Source: Coptis chinensis
Lineage: Eukaryota > Streptophyta > Magnoliopsida > Ranunculales > Ranunculaceae
Length of the DNA: 64,000 nt
NCBI GenBank assembly: GCA_015680905.1
Contig: CM027379.1
Span: forward strand, 30,646,501 to 30,710,500
Direction of reading: 5' to 3'
Below, piece after piece: positions 58,746 to 64,000 of this stretch (position 1 is the stretch's first letter; each line of letters begins with the position of its first letter). The notes beneath the pieces were generated by a model. That model did not search any database and was not told the origin of the DNA. It saw only the letters and a list, made by a program, of their open reading frames with translations. The position numbers and the translations under genes were made by a program.

Positions 58746-60265
58746 CAACATAATATACTATGAACAGATTCTATAATTCTATATTATCGAAGAAAAAGAA
58801 AACACTATAATTCACATCTCTATCCAGCTAGTTAATCCTAATGGTATATCTTCATCGATTCAGCAAATGGATCTAGCTTATTTATAGCTCATAAAGAATA
58901 TATCATTTTTGCTTATAGTGCAAGACTCCCATTAATTATTATACGATATAACATGCATATAGTAAGAAACCTACCTTATCTCTCATTTAGATATTTAGTT
59001 GGCATAATTAGGTTAGTAGTTACCAAGTAGTTTAATAAAAACAATCATCATCACTGCGGTCACCAATCATCGTCACTGAAATTGAAAATGTTTGACAAAG
59101 TCCGTCATCAATTATGTCTCATCAAGTCTAGGATATTAGGCTACCAAATACAGATAACAGCGCAAATTGCAACTTTTGTTTTTCTCGTGTATCATGCAAA
59201 GGGCAACTAGAAAACATAAGATGACGAACATGAAGTCAAACTTTTCAAACCTCAGATATGGGAACTCTTAAGATTTTTCTGGATAAGAAGGACTTAAGAT
59301 GCATGTGGTCCAATATTTTGAAGCATACCTTGCCGACATCTCCAAAGTGATCATCCTCATGTCCATGTTGCTTTGAGAATTGAGATGAACACCAGATAGT
59401 GAGTTATGCATCGTTTTGTATCTGAGGCACACATGGACCGGTGGCCGTGTATTAGGGGCACTGTCTTTTCCGGTAGCTAGGTGCCTCAAAGTACTCCGTT
59501 GAGACGCACAATAGATAGACTATCATTAATAGCAGACACTACATAGACCAGAAATCAATAAACCATACGGTATATGGGTATAAATTCTGCTTCGCCTGAT
59601 CTTTCTAGTTGCTGCCGTTGTTACAAAAAATTAACCTACACTTAAACAACGCCACATCCATATATGCAATAAAGCCAATAAAGATACTGCTCTGCTCTAT
59701 CTCTAAGAATACATCTCATCCTACACACGAATTTAGTATCAATTTTAACAACTTGGACTCCAGCAACAAAACGTTCAGATATGGATCGATTCACTGTGTT
59801 AGAAGGTGGGGAACAGTGGTTAATGGTTTCAACTTTCAACCCATAATTCAAGTATCTTCACAACTTAAAAAAAATTCCTGGCTGGCCTACAGTAATAATA
59901 TAGTACTATAATATTTTTTTTATATAGTGATTTGTGACTCTTGATCACACTTTTTAGGATGGTTTTGTTCATGCTATTTCTCTATATTTACGATCTTACT
60001 GTCGCTGTCTTAATCATTTAGTTTGGACATAAAAACAACGTGTGCCTCAGCACATGCATCGTGCTAGTTTTTGTAAAATATACCAGAACATGCCTACAGT
60101 TGCATAAATGCCTCCTTGCACCTAGTATTCAACTCGCTATACCCATCTACGGATTCAAAGAAAACACCCTTGCACCACATCATCGCTTCAACAGAGGCAA
60201 CCACCAAAAATTCACTAAAAAGCAACTAAAGCTTTTTAGTTGCTTTGTATTGAATTTAGGATCTT
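58746..60265. other. Intergenic sequence without recognised genes
   Basis: About 1.5 kb. Open frames at 59268-59489 (minus), 59609-59911 (plus), 59642-59851 (minus) and 60040-60315 (plus) have no domain, splice-site support or repeat pattern that I can recognise. Confidence 0.5.
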
Positions 60266-60475
60266 TTAGTATTACCTCCCTACTAGATGAGCCAATTAGA
60301 ATTTACTCCAACTAGATGGGGAAATTAGGGTCTCTCTCCTGAATACACACAAAACAAAAGTCAACTTAGATTGACCGTGTTTTTTTTTTGTGTGCACTTA
60401 GGGGGGAAACCCTAATTTCTCCATCTAGTTGGAGGAAATCCTAATTGGCTAATCTAGTATGGGGGTAATACTAAT
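60266..60475. mobile_element. MITE-like inverted repeat (~210 bp)
   Basis: Ends are TTAGTATTACCTCCCTACTAG and CTAGTATGGGGGTAATACTAA. The arms also pair through GCCAATTAG / CTAATTGGC and CCAACTAGATGG / CCATCTAGTTGG. Non-coding, with a short T tract at the loop. Confidence 0.85.
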
Positions 60476-60723
60476 TAACCCTTGAATTTATTGACTACTT
60501 CTATACAATTGTTTTTCTTCACAACAGGGGAATCATATAAATATTAAAATAAATTTACCATTCTCCCATTATAGTTCTCATGGAAATCTCATTTTGATCT
60601 TTTCCTTGTAACACGGCACATAATTGTTACAAGCCTTTTTATAGTTCCCGTATAAATTAACTCTTCTTCATAAAGAATTATGCATTAGTGACAACTTACA
60701 AGAAGCAAATGCAGTGTGACATA

Positions 60724-61087
60724 GGTACTTGTAAGGGTGAAATTCGAGTTAAACAAGCCGAGCTTTACCATACTCAAGTTCGGCTCGCTAATTACACGAG
60801 CTTTAAATTGAGCTTGAGCTCGGCTCATATAGTTAAACGAGCGAGCTCGAGCCGAACTTAAACGAGCCAAGCCCAAACCGAGCCCAAGCCGCTCGGTCAT
60901 TTTACACTATAAATATGCTATTTGAGCTAAACGAGCCGAGCTTTATCAAACTCATTTGTTACACGAGTTTTAATTTGAGCTCGAGCTCGGCCCATATAGT
61001 AAACAAGCGAACTCGAACCGAGCTTAAACGAGCCAAGCCCAAGCCGAGCTCCGAGCCCTCGGCTCAAATTCCACCCTTGGGTACTTG
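60724..61087. mobile_element. hAT-type MITE with 8-bp TSD, rich in GAGCTCGAGC units
   Basis: The element is 60732-61079. The duplication GGTACTTG is at 60724-60731 and 61080-61087. Ends are TAAGGGTGAAATTCGAG and CTCAAATTCCACCCTTG. The interior is filled with direct and inverted copies of GAGCTCGGCTC / AAACGAGCCAAGCC words in two ~150-bp half repeats. The 8-bp duplication and CAAGGGTG-type ends fit the hAT superfamily. Confidence 0.88.
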
Positions 61088-61333
61088 TACTTGAAGGAAA
61101 ATTTTAGAGAGACAGAGCATTAGAATGTACTTGATTACATCTATAAGGCCATTTACCGAGCATTGAACTTGAACACATGTAACATTACTTACATAAACCA
61201 GTGTTTGTGGAAGTTTTCAACCATAAGTGATACGCTAAGTCGCTAACTATACAAGATTTTTCGCATTCAGAAATGACATCTATGGTCGAGCTGTCTAGAA
61301 ATGTAGAATCCTTCCAGCCACTATTAAGGCATG

Positions 61334-63545
61334 CTACCAATCCTTGAGCAGCTCACCAACAACATCTTTATAGCTAACTTTTTTCTTCTTCCCTTGTTCC
61401 AAAACAGGATCTATACACGGCTTCTTACCTTCAAAAACCGGATTTGTAGTTTCAGGTTTCTCCACTCCGAGAGAGGGTATCATGTCCAGTAACATGGCTT
61501 CAAGTGGATCAACCATTACTTCCAACTTCTCTGATGCATTTTTCTTTACTTCTCTTTCGATCTCATGCACGCTAGCAGACCTCTCAGCCATTTCAGTGTA
61601 TTGGCTGTTATTTCCACCGCCTAGATCAGTTGTATCAACTTTATCAGACCATTCGGCTGCTTCATCACCATGTAATGTATCAATACTCACTGGTCCTTTG
61701 TTCCCTTTGGTTCCTACATCTTCCTCGAGTATTCTTTTGTGAATTCCACTTGATCCAACTTCATCCTTGTGTAATGCATCATCTGACGAAGCACTTTTTT
61801 CTATTTCATTCTCATCTATTTTAGCAGCTCTGTGCCCAGGCCTTCCCCGAATGTTTCTTCTCTTCATATTTGTGCGGGTCTCCATGTTTGCTTGGGTGGG
61901 CCTGCCTCTTTTCCGCTTTCTGTTCCTCTCAGAGAATGTTGAGATTCTGTGCTCCTGTACAGCTGGTTTACCTCCACTCCGCTCAACATCTTTGACAGGA
62001 GACGCAGAGATGTTTTCCCTTTCTGCATCATCTATGCTGGAGAGTGTTTCCAAGACATGTTTGCTGGAAAGGTGAAAACACAGCTTACAAGCTGATAGAG
62101 AATGAGATAAACTATGACGAGTGTTATGCCACAGTGGTTATATCACAAGGGCGGTGTAATTTGAGCTGCTGAGTGGTGACAACAAGAAATAGATTCAAAG
62201 GCTTATCTAAGTTACCTATTATTTAATCCCCGTCTCCGCTTCATTTCAAATAATGATCATCAGAACTGACTACTCATTTTTTTGTATTTTTGCTTGGTCA
62301 GATCAAACCACTGCTTAGACCAATGATTTAATTAAGACTCTCTCCAGGTGACTGTCAAAACCAATTCAGTTGCCCACATGACTTTAAACTTGTGTGCAGA
62401 GTTAGCAGTCACTTGTCAATACTACCTACTCTATATTCGTCCAAGAAAACATGCAACAGATTGAAGGGATTAATCATATCAAAGCATACTTGTTCTAACC
62501 TTATTTCAGTATTTGATTCTTCCAACTCATCTAACTTCAAGCTATAAGCGTCCTCGTTCAACTTACGATCTTTCTCAAAGGAATCCTCTAACCATTGGTA
62601 CTGAACAACATAAAACCTTTTGCTGTGCAATAGACGTCTATCTGAAACTGACAAGCTGCAAAAATCAGAAGCAGAAAAAGTTAACTACAATATGACCTAA
62701 ATGGCTGTTTACTTCTCTAAGAAATTACATGGATGTTTACATCTATATGGGAAGTAGACTTTGTTGAGATAAATTGTCCCACATTTGGAGCTTAATTCCA
62801 GCTAATCAACATATAAGTTTTTGTGGCTGCTCCACTCGTCGCCAATTACTTCCCATATAGATGTAAAATGAACTAGCACAAGCTACAGTGATAACTTTGG
62901 TCATATCACGACCAGTGACATCATTAACACAGCATAACCTAAAAGCAGTAATGATCACATTATTAGGAGGCATCTGGCCATTGCTCTTTAAGTAGATAAT
63001 TATATATATATCTTCTAGACTGAACCAAAGGAATTAAGCATGCAGTTCACAATAAACAACTTTGGTGATTGTGGACATCACCAGTTCTTCAGATGAATGA
63101 TTCATAAATCGCTATTTGATTAAAAAGAATAAACAAAGATCCTTACTATGCAATATCACTTTATGAATAAAATACCTTTTGAAAAAAGTTTCTACGTCTA
63201 CATCAGACCCAGGTACTGACAAAACTACCAAATGAGTAGCATGCGCGAGCTTGTTGCTGATTTCACCACCATGCATGGACACTTCCAGCTTCATTCTCTT
63301 CAGAGCAAGCTCCAGTAAAATTTCCCAATCCGTGTTTCTTTGGATACCAATTGATTTGGATCAGCTCATCAGCATGATTGTTTTAAAAAGGAAATGTAAA
63401 TAACATGCAGAGAGTCTTACAAAGGGTGCAACAAGTGGAAGTAAATCTGGCAATCCTGAAACTGACACTTCTCTTTTGGACAGTATTTCCTTGTATAGTA
63501 ATCAATAGTTTTACAATCTTCCAATCTGTCTATGTTCTTGAGAAG
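61334..63545 (-). CDS. LIG4: DNA ligase 4, 3' exons (C-terminal BRCT domain and tail); gene continues beyond the window
   Basis: ATP-dependent ligase that seals double-strand breaks in non-homologous end joining, acting with XRCC4 in the nucleus. Exons on the minus strand: 63421-63545, 63176-63337, 62500-62655, 61334-62063. GT-AG borders and matching phases join them without a stop. The first encodes the linker CKTIDYYTRKYCPKEKCQF. The next two carry the C-terminal BRCT domain (MKLEVSMHGGEISNKLAHA, THLVVLSVPGSD, FYVVQYQWLEDSFEKDRKLN). The last encodes a charged tail with RKRGRP and RGRPGHR AT-hook-like motifs and ends in KKKVSYKDVVGELLKDW, the conserved C-terminus of plant LIG4. The catalytic domain and first BRCT lie outside the window to the right. 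The product was chosen over other BRCT proteins because of that C-terminus. Confidence 0.9.
62736..62870. mobile_element. Short MITE-like inverted repeat in a LIG4 intron
   Basis: TTTACATCTATATGGGAAGTA on the left and its complement TACTTCCCATATAGATGTAAA on the right, about 135 bp apart in total. Non-coding, between LIG4 exons. Confidence 0.8.
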
Positions 63546-64000
63546 CTGTAAGGAAAACATTTTTCAGCCATATATGCAGAACATATTTTTCATATTAACA
63601 TTTTTTGCCATATATAAAAGAAGAGCAAAAAAATAATAATAGAAAAATCAAATAAAATTCCTAGTCAAAATCATGAAACATATCATATCTTTAACAGTAT
63701 CTTAAGCGTACAAGTGTATCTTTGCAGCGACATTACTTGTTTAATGTCCTTTCAAGCTGCATTCACTATAGTTAAGGTTTTGCTTGTTACACGTGTATGA
63801 CCCGTGTTACCTCTGACTGGGATGACCTTATGTTTGAGAAAATTTGAGCCACTTACAGCTCCTCTCAGTATATGCTTGGTATTTTCCAAGCATGCCTCAA
63901 CTTTATAAACTATAATGGCAGTAATAATAAACTATGTCGCATGTGCAATGATGTTGGAGAAAAGGATAAGAGAATAACCGAAAAGCTACAAATCTCTAAG
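63546..64000. other. LIG4 intron sequence to the window edge
   Basis: No further LIG4 exon is recognised. The next upstream exon probably lies beyond 64000. Nothing else is seen. Confidence 0.5.

Noticed and set aside
59609-59911. Open frames on both strands in the 59.2-60.3 kb interval
   Set aside because: No domain, no splice pattern and no repeat ends; not enough to call a gene.
61334-63545. BRCT protein considered as BRCA1/BARD1-like
   Set aside because: The KKKVSYKDVVGELLKDW terminus and the YYTRKYCP linker fit plant DNA ligase 4.
1-64000. Search by eye for tRNA, rRNA and snoRNA genes
   Set aside because: No T-loop GGTTCGA-type signature in a foldable context or rRNA-like stretch was found.

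Overview
This is a stretch of nuclear DNA from a flowering plant, probably a eudicot. It has intron-containing genes with GT-AG splice sites, several classes of plant transposable element, and coding regions whose closest recognisable relatives are plant proteins. I found no rRNA, tRNA or CRISPR. Exon borders were worked out by eye from splice signals, reading-frame phase and family conservation. Four host genes are supported. (1) Minus strand, 1101-3536: a complete four-exon GT14 glycosyltransferase of the GlcAT14 / core-2/I-branching type, 416 aa. (2) Plus strand, 38858-46513: a complete eight-exon PHD-finger protein of the AIPP2-like family, 569 aa. (3) Minus strand, 47562-48797: an intronless sarcosine/pipecolate oxidase-like flavoenzyme, 411 aa. 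(4) Minus strand, 61334-63545: the 3' exons of DNA ligase 4, which runs off the right edge.

The centre of the window, 6.3-38.2 kb, is a nest of transposons whose insertion history can be read from target-site duplications. The outer element (6370-38201) has ~110-bp terminal inverted repeats and a 9-bp duplication, the signature of a Mutator-like element. Without its insertions it would be about 1.5 kb, and its interior looks like plant mitochondrial intergenic DNA, which makes it Pack-MULE-like. Inside it sits a ~30-kb CACTA (En/Spm) element (7348-37651, 3-bp duplication TCA). This carries a TNP2 transposase gene (damaged) and a second multi-exon gene joining a Transposase_24-like region, a tandemly duplicated DUF8039-like exon and a Ulp1/C48 protease-like domain. 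Inside TNP2 sits a 12.4-kb Ty3/gypsy chromovirus of Tekay/Del type (16035-28458, 5-bp duplication TCAAT) with two 3.6-kb LTRs and a frame-broken gag-pol. The CACTA element also holds two blocks of mitochondrial-looking DNA and a fragment resembling an ARM-repeat protein.

The right part, 49.5-61 kb, is a second repeat cluster. It contains a short-LTR non-autonomous retroelement broken up by a solo gypsy-type LTR (50866-53500, duplication AGAAC), a foldback/MITE pair in opposite orientations (54.25-58.74 kb) enclosing a gag-only copia-like element with two 427-bp LTRs (55330-57602, duplication GATTT), and several MITEs, including a hAT type with an 8-bp duplication. The left edge has a 5'-truncated LINE with poly-A and a target-site duplication (196-760), a long foldback element (4767-5646) and arrays of GATATATC-like palindromes.

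The host genes are ordinary single-copy types: cell-wall glycan synthesis, chromatin reading, amino-acid oxidation and DNA repair. No functional link between neighbours is apparent. The transposon nest separates the GT14 gene from the PHD gene and makes up half of the window.
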